A stretch of 64,000 nucleotides of DNA, taken from contig OX639991.1 of NCBI GenBank assembly GCA_951828585.1, positions 1,582,576 through 1,646,575 on the forward strand, in the 5' to 3' direction. The position numbers and the translations under genes are program-made. This DNA comes from Longimicrobiales bacterium. GTDB taxonomy: Bacteria; Gemmatimonadota; Gemmatimonadetes; Longimicrobiales; Gaopeijiaceae. The notes below the pieces were generated by a model. The model did no database searches, was not told the DNA's origin, and worked only from the letters and a program-made list of their open reading frames with translations. Of the stretch, positions 1 to 8,917 are shown in pieces (position 1 is the stretch's first letter; each line of letters opens with the position of its first letter).

Positions 1-1
1 G

Positions 2-1399
2 CTCGTGACCCTTCTGGTGCCTGCGGTGGTTTCGCTGCCGGTGCTTCCGGCGGAGCCCGATGTGGTGATCGGCACGCCGGCCACCGGTTCTGCCGAGGTA
101 GCGTTGGCAGAGGGGGATTTCGACTCCGCAAGGGGGGCGCGGTTCAGCACCATCGCCGGCCCGGGTGTCGCGATCGCGTGGCTCCTGGGGACGATGGGAC
201 TGCTGACGTGGTCGCTTCTGCAAACGGTCCGGTTCCAGCGCAGGCTGACGAGCGCTTCCTGGCCCGCATCCGGGCACCTGCAACGCGAGGCCGCCGCGAT
301 TGGTCATGACCTCGGCCTGGCCCGGATCCCGGAGGTGCTGACCACGGGCGCCCATGTCACTCCCATGGTCTGGTGGATCGGTGGGAGGGTGAGGGTGCTC
401 GTCCCCACCTTCCTCCTGACTGAACTCAGCCGCGACGAACTCCACGCCATCCTGGCCCACGAGCTGGCCCACGTGCGCCGCCGCGACCACCTCGTGCGCT
501 GGCTGGAATGGCTGGCATGCGCCGTCTTCTGGTGGAACCCGGTGGCCTGGTGGGCTCGCCGCCAGCTCCGGATCGCCGAGGAATCGTGCTGCGACCGGCT
601 CGCGCTGGACGCGGGAAGATCCAGTCCGGGGATCTACGCAAACGGGCTGCTGAAGGTGGTCGCGAACGCATCTCAATCGCCAGGGTTCCGCCCACCGCTC
701 CCCGCCAGCGCGGCAGGTGGAGTCGGACGCTCCCAGGTCCTCGAAAGGAGACTCAGAATGATCATTTCAACAGACACCCGTTCCCCCGCTCCCCGCCGGC
801 TGCGCGCCTTCACCTGGGGCGCGGTGCTGTGCGTCCTCCCATTCGGGCTCGTCTACTGCGACCGACCCACCCCGGAGATGACGGGCGAAGATGAAGCCGC
901 AACCGTGGAGGCAACGCTCGAAGACCCGGTTGAGACCCTTGCCGGCGACCTGGCGGACATCCTCACGCGCCACGAGGAGGATATTCACCGTAGCATCCAG
1001 GCAAAGGTCGAGTCCGGCGCGCTCGATGAGTATCGAGGCGGGCTGCTGAGCGCGTACGTCTCTGGAGCAAAGGCGGGGCTCCTGATCCACTACGAGGGCC
1101 GGGACCTTTCGGACGAGGAGAAACAGGCGGTCGCCGACCGGCTCACCGCCAGCGCCGAACGGGTCAACCCGGCCCCCGGGGCCGCAATGGAAGACGCGAC
1201 AGTGTTTCGGGAACTCCTTATGGATCAACTGGCGACTGAATTACTCGCCATGGAAGCCGAACTCATCCGCAACTTCCATAAGGTTCAATTGTTGAGGGTA
1301 CCGCATCCTCTCCTTCCTGTCCTGAAATTCCACGAGAAGCCGCCGAGTTCCAATCCTGGTCCGCAAGAAACCGCCGGAACGCTAATGCTTGAGCTATGA
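2..1399 (+). CDS. M56 family (BlaR1-like) membrane metallopeptidase, 5' partial
   Basis: The reading frame is open at the left edge, so the N-terminus and probably some membrane helices lie outside the window. Visible are a hydrophobic segment near residues 51-73, a zinc motif HELAH at about 152-156 (counted from the first GTG), a second hydrophobic stretch rich in Trp and Phe, and the downstream acidic motif EESCCD that supplies the third ligand in M56 peptidases. A further hydrophobic segment follows near residues 266-284. M56/BlaR1 proteins are membrane sensors that cleave a cytoplasmic repressor, or housekeeping membrane peptidases. No BlaI repressor is visible, but it would normally lie upstream. 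The C-terminal 200 residues resemble nothing I recognise. The stop overlaps the next start (ATGA), so the propeller gene is translationally coupled. Confidence 0.85.
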   Translation, partial: LVTLLVPAVVSLPVLPAEPDVVIGTPATGSAEVALAEGDFDSARGARFSTIAGPGVAIAWLLGTMGLLTWSLLQTVRFQRRLTSASWPASGHLQREAAAIGHDLGLARIPEVLTTGAHVTPMVWWIGGRVRVLVPTFLLTELSRDELHAILAHELAHVRRRDHLVRWLEWLACAVFWWNPVAWWARRQLRIAEESCCDRLALDAGRSSPGIYANGLLKVVANASQSPGFRPPLPASAAGGVGRSQVLERRLRMIISTDTRSPAPRRLRAFTWGAVLCVLPFGLVYCDRPTPEMTGEDEAATVEATLEDPVETLAGDLADILTRHEEDIHRSIQAKVESGALDEYRGGLLSAYVSGAKAGLLIHYEGRDLSDEEKQAVADRLTASAERVNPAPGAAMEDATVFRELLMDQLATELLAMEAELIRNFHKVQLLRVPHPLLPVLKFHEKPPSSNPGPQETAGTLMLEL

Positions 1400-2538
1400 G
1401 CAAAGGTCGCTCCACCGCCCGGTTCGCCGCCCTGGCGCTGCTCGCCCTCCCTTCACCGGCAAGTGCGCAGGAGGTCACAGCCCTCACCGAGAACCTGTGC
1501 GCGTCATGCTCACTCGAGATCACCACCGACATCCTGCTCGGCGCCGACGGTGAATCGGTGATCGGGAGGGCGTGGGACATCCAGCGCCTCTCCGACGGCC
1601 GTTTCACGATGGCCTTTCAGAACATCTCCGCGTGGGCCGAATTCACCATCTTCTCGGCCGATGGTTCGGCCTTTCGCCGTGTCGGGCGGGAGGGCGAAGG
1701 CCCGGGTGAGTACGGGCATGTGGTTTGGGTGAGGGAGCACGGGGAACAACTGTACGTCTTCGACAGTCGACGCAGGCGAATGACCGTGCTGGATTCGGCC
1801 CTCGAGGCGGTTCACACAGCCCCGGTGGGGTGTCTTGACTGCAACGGATTCGACATGGCGATGCTCCCCGGCGGCAGGGTGGCGCTGAACTACTTCATGC
1901 CCGGTGGTTCCCGCGAAGAGGCCTTCTCGGCCGACGCCGGATTCGCACTCCACATCCTGGGCACGGATGGCCAGACCGTGCATTCCATGGACGAAATCCC
2001 CACGAAGAGTCCCCTGACACCGACCGAGAACGCTTACCGCTTCCTGGACGTGGCCTCAGACGGGTCGCTGCTTTCCCTCCACCTCACCAGCTACCGGATC
2101 GACCGCTGGGATCCGGCAACGGGTGAACTGCTCGAGACATTCGCGCGCGGCGCCGAATGGTTCCCTGACGGCCAGAGTTACAGCCACGCCGCCGCGCCCG
2201 GCCGCCCGCCAACGACCGGGATGCGCGCCATGCATCTGGACGATGCGGGCAGGGTGTGGGTGTACATCTCCCGGCCCGTGCCGGACTGGGAGGACCGTCT
2301 GGAGCGAACTCCGCCCGATGCCCACCCGGAATGGGGCCCGTGGAAGTACGGCCCCGGTTCGTCGGAGGGCGTCATCGAAGTGCTAGATCTCGAATCGGGC
2401 CGTGTCCTGGTGTCGCAGGTGCTCGACCTGGAGGGGGGCTGGGGTCGGTTCTTCGCCCCCGGCTGGATGGCCACCTACGACGAGGAAGGGATCCCGCAGT
2501 ACCGGATGTGGCGGGTGCGCCTGGTCGGCTTGAAGTAG
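1396..2538 (+). CDS. secreted six-bladed beta-propeller protein, CxxC subfamily
   Basis: A 380-residue protein with an N-terminal signal peptide (cleavage near SPASAQ). A CASC pair follows at about residues 36-39, and then repeated blade-like units with the family signature GEGPGEY. The fold matches six-bladed NHL-like propellers, which are greatly expanded in some soil and marine phyla; their ligands are mostly unknown. The ATG overlaps the M56 stop by four bases, which suggests one transcript. The CxxC just after the signal peptide is shared with the propellers at 32307-33473 and 44645-45643. I can assign fold and location (periplasm or outer surface) but not a function. Confidence 0.85.
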   Translation: MSKGRSTARFAALALLALPSPASAQEVTALTENLCASCSLEITTDILLGADGESVIGRAWDIQRLSDGRFTMAFQNISAWAEFTIFSADGSAFRRVGREGEGPGEYGHVVWVREHGEQLYVFDSRRRRMTVLDSALEAVHTAPVGCLDCNGFDMAMLPGGRVALNYFMPGGSREEAFSADAGFALHILGTDGQTVHSMDEIPTKSPLTPTENAYRFLDVASDGSLLSLHLTSYRIDRWDPATGELLETFARGAEWFPDGQSYSHAAAPGRPPTTGMRAMHLDDAGRVWVYISRPVPDWEDRLERTPPDAHPEWGPWKYGPGSSEGVIEVLDLESGRVLVSQVLDLEGGWGRFFAPGWMATYDEEGIPQYRMWRVRLVGLK

Positions 2539-2602
2539 GGCGTCTTCGGACGCAGCCGTCGGTCGCACCCCCGGCCCGCGACCTGCGGATAATCTTGGCC
2601 GT

Positions 2603-2627
2603 GGGTAAAAATACCGCTATTTTACCC
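2603..2627. promoter_or_regulatory. inverted repeat abutting the DUF4143 ATPase start
   Basis: The arms GGGTAAAAATA and TATTTTACCC are separated by CCGC and end two bases before the ATG at 2630. No clear Shine-Dalgarno fits between the repeat and the start. The position suggests an operator or an mRNA hairpin controlling the ATPase gene. The other DUF4143 gene in the window also starts in a palindrome (40484-40519). Confidence 0.55.
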
Positions 2628-2629
2628 AG

Positions 2630-3787
2630 ATGTATCCAAGAAGTCTCGCCAAAACCCTTTGCGCCAACCAGCGCAGCGTCCTGGTGCTCGGCCCAAGGCA
2701 GGTCGGGAAGTCCACCCTGCTGTCCTCCCTCGCCCCCGACATCTCGCTGAATCTCGCCAGCCCGCGGGTGTTTCGCGACTTCGTCGGCTATCCGGAACGG
2801 CTCGAACGCGAACTCCGGGCCGCCCCACCCGAGGTGCGCACGGTATTCCTGGACGAGGTTCAGCGAGTCCCGGCCCTGCTCGATGTGGTGCAGCTCTTCC
2901 TGGACGAGTACCCGGACCGCTTCCGGTTTCTCCTGTCAGGCTCCAGCGCCCGCAAGCTGAGGCGCGGACACGCCAACCTCCTGCCGGGAAGGATCCACGT
3001 CCACCAGATGCACCCGCTCCTCGCGTGCGAACTGGGAGCGGATTTCGATCTGGACCGCGCGCTTGCGCACGGAACGCTGCCGGGAATCTATTCCGAAGGA
3101 GACGGTGCCCTGCGCGCCGCCGATCTCCGAAGCTATGCGGACACGTATCTGCGCGAGGAAATCCAGGCCGAGGCGCTCGTCCGGAACCTGGGGGGCTTCT
3201 CGCGTCTGCTGGACCTGATGGCCGCCTCTTCAGGCCGGATCCTCAACGTCCAGGCCATGTGCAGGCAGGCCGGACTCGGGTACGAAACCACGCGCCGCTA
3301 CATCGAGGTCCTGGAAGACACGCTGGTCATGTTCCGGGTTCCGGCGTGGAGCGGCTCCAGCCGTTCGAGTATAGTCGGGCATCCCCGGCTCTTTCTCTTC
3401 GACATCGGGGTGCGCAACGCCCTTCTGAGGAGGCCGCTCGACGCGCCGCTTCCCGACGAACGGGGGATCCTGCTGGAGCATTTCGTCGCCTGCGAACTGC
3501 ACCGTCGCCAGCGAACCCTTTGGCCGGAGGCCGCCCTCTTCCACTACCGGACGCGCTCCGGAGCCGAGGTCGACTTCGTGCTCGAGGTGGGGCGCGACCT
3601 GTGGGGAATCGAGGTCAAGGCCGGTCATCGCGTAACGCGAAGCATGCTCCGGGGACTGGCGTCGCTCGCATCCCGCAGCGAACGGGTCAAGCGGCGGATC
3701 GTCGTCTTCCTGGGTGACCGGCGCCAACTGCTCAACGGGGTCGAGGTGCTGCCGCTGGCAGAGTTTCTGGAGGAGCTTCCCGGGTAG
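2630..3787 (+). CDS. AAA ATPase with C-terminal DUF4143 domain
   Basis: A 385-residue protein. Residues 17-30 hold the Walker A motif GPRQVGKST and about 70-80 the Walker B motif VFLDEVQ, both typical of the AAA_14 domain. The C-terminal third is the DUF4143 domain, with the nuclease-like signature GAEVDFVLE...GIEVKA (an E-x-D...E-x-K pattern as in PD-(D/E)XK folds). The length is normal for the family. These proteins are common in accessory DNA of bacteria and archaea, and their role is unproven. The gene stands alone between a propeller and a convergent cyclophilin gene. The ATG lies directly after an inverted repeat, which suggests autoregulation. Confidence 0.9.
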   Translation: MYPRSLAKTLCANQRSVLVLGPRQVGKSTLLSSLAPDISLNLASPRVFRDFVGYPERLERELRAAPPEVRTVFLDEVQRVPALLDVVQLFLDEYPDRFRFLLSGSSARKLRRGHANLLPGRIHVHQMHPLLACELGADFDLDRALAHGTLPGIYSEGDGALRAADLRSYADTYLREEIQAEALVRNLGGFSRLLDLMAASSGRILNVQAMCRQAGLGYETTRRYIEVLEDTLVMFRVPAWSGSSRSSIVGHPRLFLFDIGVRNALLRRPLDAPLPDERGILLEHFVACELHRRQRTLWPEAALFHYRTRSGAEVDFVLEVGRDLWGIEVKAGHRVTRSMLRGLASLASRSERVKRRIVVFLGDRRQLLNGVEVLPLAEFLEELPG

Positions 3788-3805
3788 GAGATTCGCCCCC
3801 CGTCC

Positions 3806-4465
3806 TCATCCCTCGACGATCGTCGCCCGCGTCACAAAGTCCACGTTCGGGAACTCCTCGTCCAGGTATTCGTTGCCGCGAGTGTGAATGGACGGCGGGT
3901 ACGGGCCGGTGCCGCGGGGCTGCGTGTCCCCGTACCCGGAGTAGATCTGGTCCACGACCTCCATCCCCTCGACCACCTGTCCAAAGGGCGAGAAACCCAT
4001 TTCGTCGAGTCGGCTGTTGTCACCGAAGTTGATGAAGATCTGCGTGGTGCGTGTGTTGGCACCCCCCATGGCGTAGGTGACGAACCCCCGCGTGTTGCTC
4101 TGCACGACCGGATCGTCCTCGATCCTCCGATCCGCCCAGGCGGCCGACACCTCGGGGCTCCCGTGAACCCCGAACTGCGCCATGAACCCGGCGATCACGC
4201 GGAAGAACCGAACGTTGTCGTAGTAACCGTTGGAGACCAGATTGTAGAAGCGGTCCGCGCCTTTGGGCGACCAGGCGCGATGGACCTCAATGACGAATTC
4301 GCCCTTGTTGGTCTCGAAGCGGGCCTGGAAGATGTCGGGGGCGGTTTCAGTAAGGGCTTCGGGAGTGAGAAGCATGGGATTGTAGGCGGGTCCTGATTCG
4401 CAGGCGGAGAGATGGACGGCCAGCGCGAGCGCGAGGGCCGGGGGGATTGGACTGGATCGATTCAC
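3806..4465 (-). CDS. cyclophilin-type peptidyl-prolyl cis-trans isomerase, lipoprotein
   Basis: The GTG start at 4465 has a perfect GGAGGA six bases upstream; a longer open frame to 4597 lacks these signs. The 219-residue product begins with a lipoprotein signal ending in HLSAC, so it should be anchored in the periplasm or outer membrane. The rest is a cyclophilin barrel: it starts with the TNKGEFVIEV strand and contains the family landmarks FFRVIAGFMAQFG and TRTTQIFINF. It would catalyse proline isomerisation during folding of exported proteins. It converges on the DUF4143 gene, 18 bases away, and no operon partner is visible. Confidence 0.93.
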   Translation of the reverse strand: MNRSSPIPPALALALAVHLSACESGPAYNPMLLTPEALTETAPDIFQARFETNKGEFVIEVHRAWSPKGADRFYNLVSNGYYDNVRFFRVIAGFMAQFGVHGSPEVSAAWADRRIEDDPVVQSNTRGFVTYAMGGANTRTTQIFINFGDNSRLDEMGFSPFGQVVEGMEVVDQIYSGYGDTQPRGTGPYPPSIHTRGNEYLDEEFPNVDFVTRATIVEG

Positions 4466-4657
4466 GGATTCCTCCGGTTCGGCAGGAAGTCGGGGGTGGT
4501 CGGGGTTCACGCAATTCTGCCGCTTTCCCCGGCTGTTGACAACCATCGGCCGCAGGACAAGGATCCAAAGCTCCGTTAGGCCAGGACAATGCACCAACTC
4601 GGTTCCGAACCGGACACCGGTCGCCCCGGGTGTCCCTGATCAGGAGGACTGTGCAAC

Positions 4658-5929
4658 ATGAAATCCGGCACCTGCACCCCAGTCGCCGCCGTATCGGCCG
4701 CGTTGCTCGTCGCAACCCCCACCCTTTCCGCCCAGCAGGTCGTCGAAGTCACCGACCGCGACCGCCACATCGAACCCGACTTCGAGGAGGTCTACCGGGT
4801 CGGAGTCATCGAAGGGGAAACGTGGGAAATGTTCGCCGACGTGAAGAGGGTGGGGTTCGACGCCGCCGGCAACCTCTACGTGTTCGACCGAAGCGGAGGC
4901 GACAACTCGGGCGATGCCCGGATCGTGGTCTTCGACCGGACCGGGGCCTTTGTGCGCGAATTCGGCTCCGCGGGTGAGGGCCCGGGCGAGTTCAAGGACC
5001 CGTACGACATCGTGATCCAGCGGGACGGCACCACGGTCGTCGAGGACAACGGCCACGACGCGTACCAGGTCTTCGACCCCTCGGGCAGCTTTGTGCGCAT
5101 GGTGAGGATGGCCGAGACGGATAGCAAGTTGGTCGTCCTGACCGATGTCTTCGGGGATCCACGGGGCGGTGCTGTCTACAAGCCGGGCCACGGCGGCGGC
5201 GAAAGTGACGCCCACGGGTCGCGCCCCGTCACCCGACTGGGCCTCGCGGGCGAAGTGGTGGACATCGATACTGTGGCACTGGGATGGCTGCCGCCGCGCG
5301 GTGACGAGGCAATCAAGGCGGAAATCGAGGTGCTGGGCGGCGCATTCAGCCTTAGCGACGCGTTCAAGGGTGTCGTCATGCCTGCCGAGTTCGAGCCGGA
5401 GCTGCTGATGGGCGTCATGCCCGATGGGGGACTGGTCTACTCGGATTCCTCGGCGTACGCGCTCAAGATCACGCACGCGGGTTACCCCGAGGTCCGGAGG
5501 GTCATCACACGCCCCCTCCGTCCCGAACCGGTGACGGAATCGATCAAGAAGGAGTTCAGTGAGAAACGGGCCGGGCGCCGCACGCGCTCCGAGACCACAA
5601 GTGCCACGACGGACCGGGGTGAGCGTGTGCCCATCGGCCTTTCACTGGAGTTGCCCGAGCCCACCTTCTCCCCCGAAATCCCGGTCCTCCGGGGACTATC
5701 CACCACCTGGGAAGGCAGCATATGGGTGCAGCGCCGCGGCAAGGAGCCGGAGAGCGACGGCCCGATCGACATCCTCACCGCTGAAGGGGACTATCTCGGA
5801 ACCTTTCGGACCGATGCCACCAGGATTCCGGACGCCTTCGGCCCTGACGGATTGGCAGCGTTCATCGAGTTGGACGAATTCGACGTGGCCAGCGTAGTCG
5901 TACGGAGGCTGCCGACAGCAATCCGCTGA
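4658..5929 (+). CDS. secreted six-bladed beta-propeller protein
   Basis: A 423-residue protein with an AGGAGG ribosome site ahead of the ATG and a signal peptide (cleavage after TLSA, before QQ). The propeller signature GEGPGEF occurs near residue 108, preceded by the LYVFDRSGG blade motif. Unlike the propeller at 1396, it has no CxxC after the signal peptide. The length and blade pattern fit the six-bladed family (NHL/6-bladed TolB-like). The function is unknown; these proteins are usually predicted to bind ligands or partners in the periplasm. It is transcribed divergently from the cyclophilin gene. Confidence 0.87.
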   Translation: MKSGTCTPVAAVSAALLVATPTLSAQQVVEVTDRDRHIEPDFEEVYRVGVIEGETWEMFADVKRVGFDAAGNLYVFDRSGGDNSGDARIVVFDRTGAFVREFGSAGEGPGEFKDPYDIVIQRDGTTVVEDNGHDAYQVFDPSGSFVRMVRMAETDSKLVVLTDVFGDPRGGAVYKPGHGGGESDAHGSRPVTRLGLAGEVVDIDTVALGWLPPRGDEAIKAEIEVLGGAFSLSDAFKGVVMPAEFEPELLMGVMPDGGLVYSDSSAYALKITHAGYPEVRRVITRPLRPEPVTESIKKEFSEKRAGRRTRSETTSATTDRGERVPIGLSLELPEPTFSPEIPVLRGLSTTWEGSIWVQRRGKEPESDGPIDILTAEGDYLGTFRTDATRIPDAFGPDGLAAFIELDEFDVASVVVRRLPTAIR

Positions 5930-6091
5930 AGACGTTGGGGACCTGCCGCCCCCGCGCCCCTTTCGGTGCCCGGGCGGTTTGGCCACGGACTGCCGAGGCA
6001 CTGGCGCCACAGTCCCGCTTCTTGCCATTGTGTTGGACCGAAACAACATGGACGATTCGAGCGGTCGCTCATGAACCAATGGAGAGCGCCA

Positions 6092-6829
6092 ATGACCCCC
6101 ACGCGACTTGCCCGGCTCGCCGCGACCGCGAGCCTCATCTTCCTCGCGGCCGACGCGAGCGCACAGTCGATCGATGAAGCAGGGTCCGCCTACGCGGATG
6201 GCCGTTTTGTGGAAGCCGCGGATCTCGCCGAGGCGCTGGGGACCTCGGAAGGCTACGCCCTGGCGGCGCAATCGCTGGCGGTGTATGCCCACTACGAAGC
6301 CTCCGAGGAAGAGTGGGAAGCCATCATCGAACGCGCCCAGCGGATGGGCGAGGAGGCCGTGAAGGCCGATTCGACCAACCCCGACGCGCACTACCAGTCC
6401 GCCCACGCGGTCGGCCGCTACGCCCAGAGAGTGGGTGCGTGGACGGCGCTTCGCCAGGGTCTCGCGGGCAAGATTCGCGACCTGCTTGAAGCAACCCTGG
6501 CCCTCGATCCCGACTACGTCGACGCGAATCTGGCCCTTGGCGGCTGGCACGCCGACATCGACGCCGAGGGCTTCATGGCGAGGCGGTTGTACGGGGGCAA
6601 GAAGGAGGAGGCCATAGTACTCTTCGACCGCGCTCTCGAACTCGCGCCGGAATCAAAGGTCGTGCTGCACGCTTACGCGATCAGGCTGCCTTTTCTCGAC
6701 AAGGAGAATGGCGAGGAACGAGCCAGGGAGATGCTGGAGAAAGCACTTGGAGTGCTGCCACGGGATGCCTACGAGGACTATCTCCACCTGGACATACTGG
6801 AAGCGCTGGATGAACTGAACGAGGGCTGA
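6092..6829 (+). CDS. secreted TPR-like repeat protein
   Basis: The ATG at 6092 is chosen because GGAG lies eight bases upstream and a clean signal peptide follows (cleavage near ADASAQ). The open frame extends 42 codons further upstream without signal-like features. The 245-residue product is alpha-helical with TPR-type spacing (A-x-x-Y/A-D...A-L), for example around FVEAADLAEALG and AIVLFDRALELAPESK. The final unit, REMLEKALGVLP, is typical of secreted TPR proteins acting as periplasmic scaffolds. It lies between a propeller and a serine hydrolase on the same strand. The specific partner is unknown. Confidence 0.8.
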   Translation: MTPTRLARLAATASLIFLAADASAQSIDEAGSAYADGRFVEAADLAEALGTSEGYALAAQSLAVYAHYEASEEEWEAIIERAQRMGEEAVKADSTNPDAHYQSAHAVGRYAQRVGAWTALRQGLAGKIRDLLEATLALDPDYVDANLALGGWHADIDAEGFMARRLYGGKKEEAIVLFDRALELAPESKVVLHAYAIRLPFLDKENGEERAREMLEKALGVLPRDAYEDYLHLDILEALDELNEG

Positions 6830-6901
6830 GAGCAGCCCGTGGCAAGATCCTCGATGGCTCCAACCCACACACCCCGAACCGATCCCGCCGGGAGATCCAC
6901 C

Positions 6902-8191
6902 ATGTCACGCCCCGCCCCCACCCAACCCCTCCCCCCCTCCCCCCGCCCACCCCTCCTCCACCCCCCCCCGCTCCTCGCGCGAACCCTCCTATGCGCCGCA
7001 GCCCTCCTCGCCACCGCCCCCCACCTCCTCTCCGCCCAGTCGTACTTCCCCGGCCGTCACCCGGACTGGGAACGCCGCACCCCGGCCCAACTCGGCCTCG
7101 ACCCGGCCGCCATCCAGCGCGCCGTCGAGATCGCGATCGCGGGCGAGTCCCAGTCCCCCCGCGACCTCGCCTTCAACCACCTCAGGTCCTTCGGGCGTGA
7201 ACCGCTCGGCGACGCCGTCGGTCCCTTCACCACCCGCGCCCCCCAGACCGGCCTGATCGTCTACAAGGGATACATCGTCGCCGAATGGGGCGACCCCGCG
7301 AAGGCCGACAACACCTTCAGCGTCTCGAAGAGCTTCCTCTCCACCACCGTCGGCCTCGCGTACGACCACGGCCTCATCCGCGGCGTCGACGACCTCGTGC
7401 GCGACTACATGCCCCCCATCGTCCTAGACACCGGCGACGGCGAGCCCGGCGACGAGCACGGCCGCCGCCCCAAGCTCCTCTTCGAGTCCGACCACAACCG
7501 CAAGATCACCTGGAACCACCTCCTCAGGCAGACCAGCGACTGGGAGGGAACGCTTTGGGGCAAGCCCGAGTGGGCCGACCGCCCCGACCAGGATCCCGGC
7601 ACCTGGCGCACCCGCCCGCGCAACGAGCCCGGCACCGTCTACGAGTACAACGACACGCGCGTGAACCTCCTGGCGCTGGCCGCCACAGCGGTGTGGCGCC
7701 GCCCGTTGCCGCAGGTCCTGCGCGAGTACGTCATGGACCCCATCGGCGCGTCGACCACCTGGGCGTGGCACGGCTACGAGAACTCGTGGGTCAACATCGA
7801 CGGGCGCATGATCCAGTCTCCGAGCGGCGGCGCGCACTGGGGCGGCGGGATGATCCTGAACGCGTACGACCAGGCCCGATTCGGCCTCTTCACCATGCAC
7901 CGGGGCAACTGGAACGGGAAGCAGCTGCTCTCGGGCGACTGGTTCGAGATGGCGACGACCGCGGGCGCGGTGAACACCCGCTTCGGCTTCATGAACTTCT
8001 CGCTGAACGCCGACCGGCCCCGCACCTGGACGCACGTCGGCGCGGGTTCGAACCTGGTCTACGTCGATCCCGGGCACGACCTGGTGATCGTGTGCCGGTG
8101 GATCCGGGGGGGCGCCTTCAACGAGGTGGTGCAGACGGTGCTGGAGGCGGTGGAGGGGAGTGGAGTGGAAACTCAGCGGCCTTGGTCGTAG
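6902..8191 (+). CDS. secreted serine hydrolase, beta-lactamase / class C penicillin-binding family
   Basis: The start at 6902 has GGGAG eight bases upstream. The 429-residue product has a long proline-rich N-terminus, then a signal segment ending LLSAQS. The catalytic SxxK motif is SVSK at residues 140-143. The second motif, normally Y-x-N, reads YND here. The third motif appears as HVG in THVGAGSN. This is the fold of esterases, D-aminopeptidases and beta-lactamase-like enzymes (family S12), and the substrate cannot be told. Its last 19 bases overlap the end of the reconstructed ABC permease gene on the other strand. Confidence 0.9.
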   Translation: MSRPAPTQPLPPSPRPPLLHPPPLLARTLLCAAALLATAPHLLSAQSYFPGRHPDWERRTPAQLGLDPAAIQRAVEIAIAGESQSPRDLAFNHLRSFGREPLGDAVGPFTTRAPQTGLIVYKGYIVAEWGDPAKADNTFSVSKSFLSTTVGLAYDHGLIRGVDDLVRDYMPPIVLDTGDGEPGDEHGRRPKLLFESDHNRKITWNHLLRQTSDWEGTLWGKPEWADRPDQDPGTWRTRPRNEPGTVYEYNDTRVNLLALAATAVWRRPLPQVLREYVMDPIGASTTWAWHGYENSWVNIDGRMIQSPSGGAHWGGGMILNAYDQARFGLFTMHRGNWNGKQLLSGDWFEMATTAGAVNTRFGFMNFSLNADRPRTWTHVGAGSNLVYVDPGHDLVIVCRWIRGGAFNEVVQTVLEAVEGSGVETQRPWS

Positions 8192-8917
8192 CCGATTCGC
8201 CCGCGCGTCGACGAGTGCATAACGCCAAGTGTACCAACCGTGATCCAACCGATCGCGTACGCAAGCGGCACAGCGAGATTTCCGGGCTCTAAAGGGCAAA
8301 TCGCCGATGAGGCCCAAACCCAGTCGTACTATCTCGGGTGCCGGGAAGAAAACGAATCGACCGACGCCTGATAGCCATCTACCGGCCCCTTCTGAATCGG
8401 CAAACACGACGTCGAAATTCAGCAGGCCCATCAAGATCAAGAACAGAACGACCACACGACTGCCCCGCGGCACCCAAGCCGCCACGCCAAAGGCCATCGC
8501 TGCCATCGTGAAAGAAGCAAGCGCCCCCGCTGGCGCCGACAGCAGAACAGGACCTTCGGGATCCCAGCCGGCCACGAATGCGAGACCAACGCATACGCCC
8601 CCAATAAACAGGGAGAGTCCTACCGTTGTCGCGAGCGTCTCCACGAATCTCATGAGTACGAAATGCACCTCGCGAACCGGCTTCTGTAGCCACAAGCCGA
8701 CCTCGGCACCGATCAACTCCTCGTGAGAGGCAGCCAGAGATAACGGAATGGCTACGTAGCTGATCAACGCCCCCGTAAACCAAAAGAACACGTCGTTGGC
8801 GCGAAGTGCAAGCAAGGCCATGACACACATCAAGAGGGCGGCGACACCGAGTCCCTTGGAGCGAGACCGGATAAGAAGAGCGACTCGCTTGTGAAGAGGA
8901 ATCAGTGTACGCGTCAT
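8173..8917 (-). pseudogene. ABC-2-type transporter permease, broken by one frameshift near 8291
   Basis: The ATG overlaps the ATPase stop (ATGA), so the two genes are coupled. The first 205 or so residues hold several membrane helices. Near position 8291 an AAA run (TTT on the coding strand) throws the reading into a long spurious frame running antisense through the hydrolase gene. Removing one T restores a natural C-terminus, GDLPLEPGNL followed by the helix AVPLAYAIGWITVGTLGV, stopping at 8173. The reconstructed protein is about 247 residues, normal for such permeases. The break could be real or a homopolymer sequencing error. Partner: the ATPase at 8914-9645. Confidence 0.75.
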
